Shown piece by piece: positions 26,302 to 34,319 of a DNA stretch of 64,000 nt; within the stretch, counting starts at the first letter, position 1; every line of letters begins with the position of its first letter. A program made the translations under genes and the position numbers. The stretch is from positions 62,001-126,000 of the forward strand of contig OMXV01000005.1 in assembly GCA_900315075.1 (NCBI GenBank), read 5' to 3'. The notes under the pieces were generated by a model. It saw only the letters and a program-made list of their open reading frames with translations, was not told where the DNA came from and did no database searches. The stretch comes from an uncultured Prevotellaceae bacterium. Lineage in GTDB: Bacteria; Bacteroidota; Bacteroidia; Bacteroidales; Bacteroidaceae.

Positions 26302-26816
26302 GAAAACCCAAATGGATGACGCTCAAAGGCGAATGGACCAACGAAAGAATCGCCCGTGCCGCATTCTATGTGATTATAGGCGTGGCAGCGTTAGTGTTCC
26401 TCTTATTCTATTTTATAGGGTTTTCAAAGCCCTATTCCTATGACCCCAATTTCAAAGACCCGATATTCACGCCTTTGGTGATGGGCTTTGTTGTATTGAT
26501 AGTTGTCAGCGCATTGGCGGTGGCAATATGGGCAGTTGTGGCAACAGCACGTCGTAAGGGAAAGACCGAGAGTGTGGTCAATGGCATTCCTGTGGCAAGA
26601 ATTGCCATGTCTGTGGCAGCTGTGACCTTTGTGGTGATGGCTGTTACATTCCTTGCAGGCTCTTCAGAGGCTATTAATGCAAATGGAAAACCTTTTACCA
26701 ATGCATTCATGCTCAAGGGTGCTGATATGTTTGTCATCTCTTCGGGCGTGATGCTGATATTGGCTACCGCAGCCGCTTTCTATGGAATGTGGCATTCTCG
26801 GAGGGTTGATGAGTAA
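26298..26816 (+). CDS. Four-TM membrane protein of the ExbBD operon
   Basis: 172 residues with four predicted membrane helices (about 20-42, 57-83, 100-122, 143-164) and short cytoplasmic ends (MRKPKWMTLKGEWTNERIAR; WHSRRVDE). No family is recognised. Its start overlaps exbB by 4 nt, so translation is probably coupled, and ExbD follows after 36 nt that hold CAATTTT repeats. The position inside an ExbB-ExbD operon suggests an accessory membrane subunit; this is unproven. Confidence 0.75.
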   Translation: MRKPKWMTLKGEWTNERIARAAFYVIIGVAALVFLLFYFIGFSKPYSYDPNFKDPIFTPLVMGFVVLIVVSALAVAIWAVVATARRKGKTESVVNGIPVARIAMSVAAVTFVVMAVTFLAGSSEAINANGKPFTNAFMLKGADMFVISSGVMLILATAAAFYGMWHSRRVDE

Positions 26817-26820
26817 AGTT

Positions 26821-26850
26821 GTCTTCAATTTTCAATTTTCAATCTTGAAT
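26821..26850. repeat. CAATTTT tandem words before exbD
   Basis: GTCTTCAATTTTCAATTTTC, then AATCTTGAAT, fills the gap between the 4-TM gene and exbD. The same word family occurs at 42725-42760 and, in reverse complement, at 63251-63332. Confidence 0.65.
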
Positions 26851-26852
26851 AA

Positions 26853-27440
26853 ATGATCATCCGCCGCAAAAGACGTAAGGTTCCAGGCTTGAACACGGCT
26901 TCTATTGCCGATATCTCGTTCACGCTGCTCATCCTCTTTCTCGTCGTTACTTCGATGGACGAGGAGAAAGGACTGACACGTCTGTTGCCGCAGATGACAC
27001 AACAAAAGCAATCTACCGAGATAGCCGACCGTAATCTTATGCGTTTGCGCATAGATGGACAGAATCAAATCTTCATAGACGATGAACCTGTGCATTTTGG
27101 AGACATCAAACAGCGGGTGATGACCTTTGTGGATAACCCGCAGAACTTGGCCTCGTTGCCAGAAAAAGATGTAATGGATATTTATGGCTTTGGAAAGAGA
27201 GGTGTTGCCAATGCCCATGTTATACAGGTGGATGCCGACCGTAATGCCGATTTCAATACATATTTTACTGTGCAGAACGAAATAGTTGCTGCCTACGATC
27301 AGTTGCGCGACAATTTGGCGATGAACCGTTTTCATAGACACTATGATGATTGCCCGGAGGAAATACGGAAGTCGCTACGGGAATGCTACCCACAAAGGGT
27401 CTCTGAAACATATAATTTGGAGGAAGGGGGGGAGAAATGA
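26853..27440 (+). CDS. exbD: ExbD/TolR-family biopolymer transport protein
   Basis: 195 residues. Short basic cytoplasmic start (MIIRRKRRKVPGLNT), one membrane helix (ASIADISFTLLILFLVVTSM) with the conserved Asp required for proton coupling, then a periplasmic domain (RLRIDGQNQIFIDDEPV). It pairs with the ExbB protein upstream. Its end overlaps the next exbD by 4 nt. It is longer than many ExbD proteins because of a C-terminal extension (YDDCPEEIRKSLRECYPQRV). Confidence 0.9.
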   Translation: MIIRRKRRKVPGLNTASIADISFTLLILFLVVTSMDEEKGLTRLLPQMTQQKQSTEIADRNLMRLRIDGQNQIFIDDEPVHFGDIKQRVMTFVDNPQNLASLPEKDVMDIYGFGKRGVANAHVIQVDADRNADFNTYFTVQNEIVAAYDQLRDNLAMNRFHRHYDDCPEEIRKSLRECYPQRVSETYNLEEGGEK

Positions 27441-27919
27441 GCATCATACAAAGAAAACGCAGGAAACTGCCCGACCTCAACACAGCGGCTTTGCCCGACC
27501 TCATTTTCACGGTGCTCTTCTTCTTTATGATTGTCACCCATATGAGGAATGTGCCTGTAAAAGTGACGACAAAAGTTCCTCAGGGCACTCAACTTGCCAA
27601 ACTGGTTAAAAATTCCTCTACTATCTATGTGTTTGTCGGAAAGGCTGCACCAGGAACAAAGACATCTTCCTGTGACTCCGTGATAGTGCAGGTTAATGAT
27701 AAAATTGTAGCAATCCCTGAAATGGTGGACTATTTAGAGGCGGAATGCGAGAAAATGTCACCCGAGGAACAAGAACAACTGACAGTTTCTGTAAAAATCG
27801 ACCGCGATGTACCCATGGGCATTGTCACCGATGTGAAAATGGCTCTCAGAAAAGCTGGCACACTGAAAGTACACTACGCTGCCAGTAAACGGGAGAAACT
27901 GTCGCAAACCGAGCAGTAA
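27437..27919 (+). CDS. exbD: Second ExbD/TolR-family protein
   Basis: 160 residues with the same layout as the preceding ExbD: basic start (MSIIQRKRRKLPDLNT), helix AALPDLIFTVLFFFMIVTHM containing the conserved Asp, and a periplasmic domain ending in AALRKAGTLKVHYAA-like sequence (read MALRKAGTLKVHYAASKR). Two non-identical ExbD subunits next to one ExbB are common in Bacteroidota and may form a mixed dimer in the channel. The ATGA overlap with the preceding gene suggests translational coupling and fixed stoichiometry. Confidence 0.9.
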   Translation: MSIIQRKRRKLPDLNTAALPDLIFTVLFFFMIVTHMRNVPVKVTTKVPQGTQLAKLVKNSSTIYVFVGKAAPGTKTSSCDSVIVQVNDKIVAIPEMVDYLEAECEKMSPEEQEQLTVSVKIDRDVPMGIVTDVKMALRKAGTLKVHYAASKREKLSQTEQ

Positions 27920-27968
27920 GGTGCTTACATAATAATTTCAACAATGATATTAACCAAATATAACCAAT

Positions 27969-28478
27969 ATGACACATCACAGATTAGACGCGTTAGACAA
28001 GAAAATCCTCAAGCTCATCGCTGGGGATGCCAGAATTCCTTTCCTTGAGGTAGCACGTGTGTGCAATGTCAGCGGAGCAGCTATTCACCAGCGTATCCAG
28101 AAACTCAACAACCTGGGTGTGCTGAAAGGCTCACAATTTATTATCGACCCAGAGAAAATTGGGTATGAAACTTGTGCTTTCATTGGTCTTTTCCTCAAAG
28201 ACCCTGAAAAATTCGACTCTGTGGTGGAGGCTTTGAAGAAAATACCTGAGGTCGTGGAGTGCCATTACACCACAAGTGGTTTTGATATGTTTATTAAAAT
28301 CTATGCCCAGAACAACCACCACCTACTTAACATCATTCACGACAAACTACAGCCGCTCGGGTTGCAACGTAGTGAGACCATCATCTCCTTCAATGCTGCC
28401 ATCGATCGTGCCCTGCCTATCATTGATGTGGAAGAAGAAGACAGTGAAGAAGAGGATGTGGCGGAATCTGAAATCTAA
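27969..28478 (+). CDS. Lrp/AsnC-family transcriptional regulator
   Basis: 169 residues. N-terminal winged helix-turn-helix about 1-60 (LDALDKKILKLIAGDARIPF, VSGAAIHQRIQKL) followed by the RAM ligand-binding domain (PEVVECHYTTSGFDMFIKIY). An acidic tail (EEEDSEEEDVAESEI) exceeds the usual family length of about 150. Members sense amino acids or small metabolites and act as dimers or octamers. It follows the ExbD gene by 49 nt on the same strand, either as the end of that operon or as a separate unit; the target genes are unknown. Confidence 0.9.
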   Translation: MTHHRLDALDKKILKLIAGDARIPFLEVARVCNVSGAAIHQRIQKLNNLGVLKGSQFIIDPEKIGYETCAFIGLFLKDPEKFDSVVEALKKIPEVVECHYTTSGFDMFIKIYAQNNHHLLNIIHDKLQPLGLQRSETIISFNAAIDRALPIIDVEEEDSEEEDVAESEI

Positions 28479-28500
28479 AATCTGAAATCTGAAATCTTAA
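28463..28500. repeat. AAATCTG tandem words at the lrp 3' end
   Basis: GAATCTGAAATCTAAAATCT followed by GAAATCTGAAATCTTAAAT starts inside the last codons of the regulator gene and runs past its stop, so the repeat family has contributed to the coding end. Confidence 0.65.
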
Positions 28501-28511
28501 ATATAGTTGGG

Positions 28512-28991
28512 TCACCTCACATAATCCACAAAGGCGTAACTATAGGCATGGCGGTCGTCGGTGGGGTGCTCCTCTCGCCATGTCTCTTTCCAGTCTGTGT
28601 AGGGTGGAAAGAAGGTGTCGGCTTCAGTGGGGGTGTCATGGACTTCCGTCAGGCATAGTCGGTCGGCAAGTGACAAGGCTTGTTTATAGACACTGGCACC
28701 ACCGATGATATACACTTCCTCGCTTTCGTCACAATGGGCGAGGGCACTCTTCAACGTGGCATATACTTCACAACCTTCAATCTCTTTTGTACTTCGGCTC
28801 AATACGATATTCCTGCGGTTGGGTAAGGCTCCCTTTGGCAGCGACTCAAAAGTCCGTCGCCCCATGATGATGGTATGTCCGGTGGTTAGCTGCTTAAAAC
28901 GTTTTAAGTCATTCGGTAACCAGTAAATCAGTTTATTCTCATATCCGATGGCACCGTTCTCTGCCACTGCTGCAATGATGGTAATTGACAT
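28512..28991 (-). CDS. folA: Dihydrofolate reductase
   Basis: 159 residues, the standard length. N-terminal AAVAENGAIGYENKLIYWLPNDLKRF carries the substrate-loop and catalytic acid region, followed by the NADPH-binding GHTIIMGRRTFESLP and IVLSR, and IIGGASVYKQAL. It reduces dihydrofolate to tetrahydrofolate with NADPH in the cytoplasm, regenerating the cofactor oxidised by thymidylate synthase. It is the third gene of a minus-strand unit: thyA, phosphatase, folA, with a 29-nt gap before it. Confidence 0.95.
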   Translation of the reverse strand: MSITIIAAVAENGAIGYENKLIYWLPNDLKRFKQLTTGHTIIMGRRTFESLPKGALPNRRNIVLSRSTKEIEGCEVYATLKSALAHCDESEEVYIIGGASVYKQALSLADRLCLTEVHDTPTEADTFFPPYTDWKETWREEHPTDDRHAYSYAFVDYVR

Positions 28992-29020
28992 TTTGTATGA
29001 TTGGATTTAAATTGGTGTTA

Positions 29021-30490
29021 TTATTTGATAATGGCTGATATGTGCTTGACAAGGTCAATAACGTCGTCTATATCTATTATATTGTCTTTGTTGCAATCCG
29101 CCACACTTTCAATAAAAAAGGGACATTGTTTGTTTGAGATATGTCTCACTATATCTACTGCGTCCAGCATATCCACATTTCTATCTAAATTGACATCATA
29201 GGGCGTGTATTCGTTCAAATGAGCATAAGAGTCAATGGCTTCGCTCATACGACCCGTGAAATCGTCCATAGTATAGAGGCCATCTACATTAGTTTTAACT
29301 CCTTGTAAAAAGAGTGGGTGAACCATAGGTGGATTATTAAGGGATAGTGGCTGTATGTCAAGAATTTGACGTACGTTCTGATATACATAGTTGAGTGAGA
29401 CAAACTCTTTCCCGTTGATGCCTTCCCATATTTCCATGACTATTTTCCCACCCAATGGAGTGTGGCACTCAGGAGTATCGGGAAGTGTGTATGGTTTGAT
29501 GTCGAGGGCACCTGCAAGGCTGGCCATGTTGGAGTCATGACCAACAAGATAAACAAACTGAAGAGTAGAGTCTCGGATTACATCATTTAGTTTTTCTAAA
29601 AGTAAGTGGGCTGCATCTTGTCCAACCGTAGGAAATCCCATTGCATATTTGCACCATGTCTCTTTGATACGCCCAATAGCCATCAGTTCTTCGGTGGTGA
29701 TAGTATGACCGAAAATAGTTCCTTCGCTTTCGGGCATGTCATAATATTGTAATATCAAATTCGATGCAGCAAGTTGTGCCAAATAGATGTTTCCCGCTGT
29801 GACACGTGGCATCCAATTATAATGCAGATATACTTTTGCGTTTTCGAAATGAAAACTACATGTGTCTCCTTGCGTACAGGCTGGTGAAATAGGCATGTCA
29901 AGCACATTGGCCAGAATCGCAGCGTCTTGTTCAAGCAAAGTGAATACTTCTTGCAAACCGTTTTCACCTGCTCCGTACGATGCTTCAGCATCTACTTTTT
30001 GTTTAAAAACACCAGTACTCCGATGGCTTACATTATTAAAAATAGGATCCATGGACTCGAAGTCGATACTTTTGTTATAGGCAACTTCAAGTGATTCCTC
30101 AGGGGCAAATCCATGAATAAAATGTGTACCGGTATTTACTGTCCGCTCCAGGGAGTTGGCATAGATAAGGCATTGATTAGTGATTGAGGAGGATAAATCG
30201 AAAAGATGTTCTGATTCAATCCACTCACGAAAAAAGATGCCCATTTGCTTTTCCAATAGTTTCCCCCTTTCTGTCAGTTTTCCTGCACCGACACTCCATT
30301 GATGCCATTGGTGGGGGGTGATGCGCCTTTCCCCTTTAGTTAGGGACGCTGAGCGCACACCGTGCCGTCCCACCATAACTACTTTTTTTAAGGTATAGGT
30401 TTGATGGAAAGTCTCTGAACGAGGAACTTGGGCGTGTGTCAGGGTCGTTGCAAAGCAGAGGAGCAGAAGATGCCGTCTCAAATGATTCAT
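29021..30490 (-). CDS. Secreted histidine-type acid phosphatase with dockerin-like tail
   Basis: 489 residues. Signal peptide (LLLLCFATTLTHA), then VGRHGVRSAS near 40, the RHGxR motif with the phosphate-accepting His, and a late VGHDSNMASLAGAL, corresponding to the catalytic HD motif. This places it in the histidine acid phosphatase (phytase-like) branch, cleaving phosphate monoesters outside the cytoplasm. The last 60 residues contain two calcium-binding-like repeats, VNLDRNVDMLDAVDIV and CNKDNIIDIDDVIDLV, typical of dockerin type I. No cohesin is visible. Placement between thyA and folA, 11 nt behind thyA, is odd because the protein has no folate role. Confidence 0.85.
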   Translation of the reverse strand: MNHLRRHLLLLCFATTLTHAQVPRSETFHQTYTLKKVVMVGRHGVRSASLTKGERRITPHQWHQWSVGAGKLTERGKLLEKQMGIFFREWIESEHLFDLSSSITNQCLIYANSLERTVNTGTHFIHGFAPEESLEVAYNKSIDFESMDPIFNNVSHRSTGVFKQKVDAEASYGAGENGLQEVFTLLEQDAAILANVLDMPISPACTQGDTCSFHFENAKVYLHYNWMPRVTAGNIYLAQLAASNLILQYYDMPESEGTIFGHTITTEELMAIGRIKETWCKYAMGFPTVGQDAAHLLLEKLNDVIRDSTLQFVYLVGHDSNMASLAGALDIKPYTLPDTPECHTPLGGKIVMEIWEGINGKEFVSLNYVYQNVRQILDIQPLSLNNPPMVHPLFLQGVKTNVDGLYTMDDFTGRMSEAIDSYAHLNEYTPYDVNLDRNVDMLDAVDIVRHISNKQCPFFIESVADCNKDNIIDIDDVIDLVKHISAIIK

Positions 30491-30501
30491 TGTAAATCTT
30501 C

Positions 30502-31296
30502 TTACACCGACACGGTGCCGGCAATGTGGGACCAGGGGTCGTAACCTTCGAGTTGGAAGTCCTCGTAGCGGAAGGAGAAGATATCCTCTACATCGGGATT
30601 GATGCGCATAGTGGGCAATGGTCTCGGTTCGCGGCTCAGTTGAAGTTTTACTTGCTCCAGATGGTTCAGATAGACATGGGTGTCGCCGGTGGTGTGAATG
30701 AAGTCGCCAGGTTGGAGTCCTGTAACCTGTGCCATCATCTGCAATAATAGGGCATAAGAGGCAATATTGAAGGGGACACCAAGGAAGGTGTCGGCACTAC
30801 GTTGATAGAGCTGGAGGCTCAGCCGTCCGTCTGCAACATAGAATTGAAACATCGTATGACAGGGTGGGAGAGCCATGCGGTCAACTTCTGCGACATTCCA
30901 GGCGCTCACAATCATTCGGCGAGAGTCGGGATGGTGCTTGATTTGTTCCACCACGTTGCTAATCTGGTCGATGGTGCCACCGTTGTAGTCGGGCCATGAA
31001 CGCCACTGATGACCATAGACTGGTCCAAGTTCGCCGTTCTCATCGGCCCATTCGTTCCATATCCTCACACCGTGCTCTTGTAGCCAGTGTACATTGGTGT
31101 TTCCTTGAAGAAACCACAATAGTTCATAAATGATGGACTTCAAGTGTAGTTTCTTTGTCGTCAGCAAAGGAAAACCGTCTTCCATGTGGAAACGCATCTG
31201 ATGACCGAAAATACTTTTGGTGCCTGTGCCAGTGCGATCGCTCTTGGTCACACCCTCTTTCATTATCCTGTCAAGCAGGTCTAAATATTGTTTCAT
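30502..31296 (-). CDS. thyA: Thymidylate synthase
   Basis: 264 residues, the same length as the Escherichia coli enzyme. Conserved features: [16 protein letters not shown], active-site Cys146 in [13 protein letters not shown], and [13 protein letters not shown] near the end. It converts dUMP and methylene-tetrahydrofolate to dTMP and dihydrofolate in the cytoplasm. It precedes the phosphatase gene by 11 nt and folA further down. It starts only 6 nt behind the decayed AAA-ATPase gene, and no separate promoter was found, so it may be read from that gene's promoter. Confidence 0.97.
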   Translation of the reverse strand: MKQYLDLLDRIMKEGVTKSDRTGTGTKSIFGHQMRFHMEDGFPLLTTKKLHLKSIIYELLWFLQGNTNVHWLQEHGVRIWNEWADENGELGPVYGHQWRSWPDYNGGTIDQISNVVEQIKHHPDSRRMIVSAWNVAEVDRMALPPCHTMFQFYVADGRLSLQLYQRSADTFLGVPFNIASYALLLQMMAQVTGLQPGDFIHTTGDTHVYLNHLEQVKLQLSREPRPLPTMRINPDVEDIFSFRYEDFQLEGYDPWSHIAGTVSV

Positions 31297-31302
31297 GATA
31301 TA

Positions 31303-32293
31303 TCAATCTTCTATTTTCCATTCCGTGATATTCCGCTCTAAAGATGAGAAGGAGAAGCCCACTTTTATGACGGGTCGTCCGTCTATTCGGTATTTCTCAG
31401 CGTATCCTTTCTTGTTGATTTGTGCAAGGGCTGCTAAAGCGGTGTCATCGTATTTGATCTCCATCACGTAAATACCAAGGGGCATTCGCAATATAATATC
31501 TGCACGACCTTTGGCAGTAGGCTCCTCTGCCACTACATCCGCTCCGAAAGCCACAAGCATGGTGTGTGGTAAGTTCCTCCTCTGTGATACCACAGATTCC
31601 CTCGTATGTGGGCGACATCGAGATATTCTTCAACTGGTTAAGGGTACTGAAAATGCCCATCTGAGAGAATTTCGATATGCCGGTGATGAAGATAAAACGC
31701 AGATGGTCATCAAGTGATTTCAGCGGACTGAAGAGAGAGGAGAAACAATCTCGGATTTTTGCTTCCATGTCAGTGCTGCCGATGTTATGGAGAATGAAAC
31801 TGTCGTATTCATCAACCAAAATCACCACACGGTGTCCTGTTTGGCGATGGGCTTCCTCGACAATCTTGACGAGGCGCATACTGCAGTCAGGAGAAATCGT
31901 GGTCAGTCCATATTTTTGTTCATATACCGAAAGCATGTCATCAATCTGTCTGTTGAGAACAACGTCAGTGAAATCTCTGGTCCTGCTAAAATCAAAGCGT
32001 AATACCGGGTGCGTTTCCCATTCCCAGTCAGTCTGAGCGATAAAAAGTTGTGGTTGCACAGTGCCGTCTCGGAGAACCATCTCATCAAACAGTTCACGAC
32101 GTCCCAAAAAGATAGCCTCAAGTGTGGAACAGAGCAATGATTTTCCAAAGCGCCTTGGCCTACTCAGGAAATAAGGCTTCCCCTCCGTAATCATCTTGTA
32201 GATAATAGGAGTCTTATCCACATACACGTAACCATCTTTGCGTATGCTTTCAAAACTTTGAATGCCAACGGGATATTTTCTCTTGACCAACAT
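31303..32293 (-). pseudogene. AAA-ATPase/PD-(D/E)XK nuclease-like gene with internal deletion and frameshift
   Basis: The 5' part (32293 down to about 31570) encodes the AAA-ATPase-like domain of this family: YPVGIQSFESIRKDGYVYVD, the GKPYFLSRPRRFGKSLL nucleotide-binding loop, VVILVDEYDS and FIFITGISKFSQMGIFS. The 3' part in another frame encodes the nuclease-like end GRADIILRMPLGIYVMEIKY and INKKGYAEKYRIDGRPVIKV. The frames join near 31570-31600, right after GICGITEEEL, and most of the linking region of the usual protein of about 500-550 residues is absent. A single-base sequencing error cannot explain this. The gene is probably dead, although its promoter is intact and may drive thyA. Confidence 0.8.
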
Positions 32294-32316
32294 CTTCTGT
32301 ATTTATAATGATACTG

Positions 32317-32347
32317 CAAAAATAGGTGAATAGTTTTAATTTTGCAA
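32317..32347 (-). promoter_or_regulatory. Promoter of the decayed ATPase gene (and possibly thyA)
   Basis: The minus strand reads TTG (32345-32347), 20 nt, TATTTTTG (32317-32324), matching the Bacteroidota -33/-7 pattern about 20 nt before the ATG at 32293. Confidence 0.6.
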
Positions 32348-32364
32348 AATTGTCACTGAAAATT

Positions 32365-32394
32365 TTGCAAAAGAAAAATATTTTTTTAATTTTG
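32365..32394 (+). promoter_or_regulatory. Promoter of the structured leader RNA
   Basis: TTG (32365-32367), 19 nt, TAATTTTG (32387-32394), with ideal spacing. Transcription should start near 32400, 420 nt before the next coding start. A second TAATTTTG at 32337-32344 lacks a -33. Confidence 0.65.
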
Positions 32395-32400
32395 CCCCCG

Positions 32401-32750
32401 ACAAGCCAGTTCCTGAAGGGGGATGGCGGGTCGGACATCGTGGATAGGGGATGCGTCTGATGCCAATGGTGTTGGGCAAGTCTCCCAAAAAGGACGTTTA
32501 CTGAACGTTACTGTCTGTGACCTCAAACTTCGCAACTTTGAATCTGTGCACAGAGGTAATGCAACGGAAGCGTCTGCGTAGGGTGTATTATATCCCGGCC
32601 TCTTTTGCTATGATGATTGTTGTAGTGAAGGCCATATCGTATAATACCACTTGGCGTGGGCTGGCTGCGTTGCTTATCCTTGCACAGGGGCAATGCGAAG
32701 GCCTGAGGTCGGGGATAGGCGCGGAGGTATAAACTCCCACGTCTTTTTTT
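32401..32750 (+). ncRNA. Structured RNA candidate (leader or independent RNA, about 350 nt)
   Basis: Between a good promoter and an intrinsic terminator there is no plausible coding frame but many complementary segments. Nested pairs: GACCTCA (32519-32525) with TGAGGTC (32704-32710), GCAACG (32561-32566) with CGTTGC (32668-32673), GTATTATA (32585-32592) with TATAATAC (32640-32647), and GGCCT (32597-32601) with AGGCC (32629-32633). Local hairpins: ACGTT/AACGT at 32494-32508, TTGGG/CCCAA at 32472-32488, and CCCCC/GGGGG at 32395-32422. It lacks the conserved RNase P GAGGAAAGTCC motif and tmRNA end features. It could be a stand-alone RNA or an attenuating leader of the gene at 32823, whose ATG is 72 nt past the terminator with no other promoter in between. 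Confidence 0.5.
32718..32750 (+). terminator. Terminator or attenuator ahead of the 494-residue gene
   Basis: GGCG (32718-32721) pairs with CGTC (32740-32743), and GGAG (32723-32726) with CTCC (32734-32737), around a 1x2 internal loop and 7-nt hairpin loop, followed by seven T residues (32744-32750). Confidence 0.65.
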
Positions 32751-32822
32751 ATTCCGGGCATACATCATTTCATTTATGAACTGCTGGATTGGGGAGTCAG
32801 AAGGCAAACTAAAACAACAGTT

Positions 32823-34307
32823 ATGAAACATGTGAGATTTTTACGATTGCTGATGATGACATGCCTCATGATGCTCGCAACAGGGGCATGGGCACAGAAA
32901 ACTTACAACTCAATTGCGGAGTTAAAAGCCGACAACCCTAAAGGGGAAGTGATACTGAATTTTAATGATGTGCAGGTTTTGTATGTGGATTTTGCTCCCT
33001 ATGGCACAGAGGTGGATTCATATTATCATTCTTTTTTAAAGGATGAATCGGGAGCGATACAATTAGTAGATGAAAGTAAATTATTTGATACAGGTCAGTT
33101 GTTGAATGGCAGTGTCAATGTAATTTATCACGATGATTCTTATTGGCAAGAAGGTGAAGACGATAATCTTTTTTGGGGAGAATACATTGAATTAGTCAAT
33201 TATGATGAGTCCTCATTAGTCTTCGGGGATACTGAGATAGTTCCCTTAGAGGTGTCGTTGTCAGAAATCACTGAAGATTTGTCTTGGCAACTCGTAACAG
33301 TTAGTGGCGACTGGGTATTAATAGGTGATGATGCTTTTGAAAACAACCATGCTCATAATTCTTGGCTTACCGATGGCGAAAGTTTTGTGAATTTTCAAAC
33401 AGGCGTATTTTTAGGTGATCCAATGGTAAGTGTCTATGATGACGTAGTTCCATATTTAGATGAAGAAAACTATAAAGAAGATTTTGCTGGATATACAGGG
33501 TTTAGAAAAAAAATGCAAGTGACAGCCATTGTCCATAGGTCGTACGATGAGGATGAAAGCGGTAATCCTTTCTATCCTGTAGAATTGCATACTACCAAAT
33601 ATACTGTTGTTCACAGACAATATGTTCCTGTAGTATTCAAGAAGAAATTCGAGGGCTTTACTTCATTTTATTGGGATGTATATGCTGGTAAGGATTATTC
33701 TTCATGGGGATCACCAGATCTGTACTATTCGTTTGATATTCCAGAAGATATAAAGGTAAAGACATACAGGGTGGAAAATGGTAAAGGTTATTTAGAAGAT
33801 GCCCCTGATGGTTTTCAATATATATGTCATTTGAATCCTATTATCCTGGAGTTAAAGGACAAGTCATTTGCAAATGGGGATGTAACAGTGGATTTGATAC
33901 CTCGTCCTGATCATTGGTCAAATGGGTACCGTTTTACTGAGACGGAAAACATGCTTTACGGCTACAACACCGCCGAGGAGACCAATGTTGATGGCGACAC
34001 CGAAAACTATAAGTTCTACCGCCTCACGTTGAATGCCAATCAGGACAAGGGTTCCATCGGCTTCTATTGGGGCGCAGAGGATGGTGGTCCGTTCACAACT
34101 TCACCTCATAAGGTATTCCTTGCTGTTCCTCGTGGTGAGGCTCACGCTGCCGCCATGCCATTCGACGGAACGACTGGGCTTGCTGGTGTAAAGACCGTCC
34201 AAAGTGAGAACAACGACATCTATTCTCTCTCAGGTATCAAAGTGAATGGTAACAAACTGCCCAAAGGCGTTTACATCACCAATGGTAAGAAAGTAGTCAT
34301 CAAATAA
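32823..34307 (+). CDS. T9SS-type secreted protein of unknown function
   Basis: 494 residues. Signal peptide to about 25 (LLMMTCLMMLATGAWAQ), then an OB-fold-like beta region (KGEVILNFNDVQVLYVDFAP, GAIQLVDESKLF, LVTVSGDWVLIG) of a type seen in Bacteroidales surface proteins, a middle beta region, and a C-terminal tail (NDIYSLSGIKVNGNKLPKGV, then YITNGKKVVIK) that matches T9SS type-A sorting domains. The final stretch of its coding sequence is richer in G and C than the central part, as if the tail module had been joined later. No enzyme family is recognised. It lies behind a structured leader with an attenuator-like hairpin and ahead of a 55-residue peptide gene. Confidence 0.75.
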   Translation: MKHVRFLRLLMMTCLMMLATGAWAQKTYNSIAELKADNPKGEVILNFNDVQVLYVDFAPYGTEVDSYYHSFLKDESGAIQLVDESKLFDTGQLLNGSVNVIYHDDSYWQEGEDDNLFWGEYIELVNYDESSLVFGDTEIVPLEVSLSEITEDLSWQLVTVSGDWVLIGDDAFENNHAHNSWLTDGESFVNFQTGVFLGDPMVSVYDDVVPYLDEENYKEDFAGYTGFRKKMQVTAIVHRSYDEDESGNPFYPVELHTTKYTVVHRQYVPVVFKKKFEGFTSFYWDVYAGKDYSSWGSPDLYYSFDIPEDIKVKTYRVENGKGYLEDAPDGFQYICHLNPIILELKDKSFANGDVTVDLIPRPDHWSNGYRFTETENMLYGYNTAEETNVDGDTENYKFYRLTLNANQDKGSIGFYWGAEDGGPFTTSPHKVFLAVPRGEAHAAAMPFDGTTGLAGVKTVQSENNDIYSLSGIKVNGNKLPKGVYITNGKKVVIK

Positions 34308-34319
34308 AGCATATTAATC

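Noticed and set aside
26832-27341. 169-codon minus-strand frame opposite exbD
   Set aside because: ExbD on the plus strand has clear family motifs; the antisense frame shows none.
32401-32750. RNase P RNA or tmRNA
   Set aside because: The expected size fits, but the conserved RNase P core motif (GAGGAAAGTCC) and the tmRNA tag frame and T-arm are absent.
32517-32831. Open frames of 71 (+) and 102 (-) codons across the structured RNA
   Set aside because: No signal peptide, no recognisable domain, no ribosome-binding context, and they overlap nested complementary segments and a terminator that better explain the sequence.
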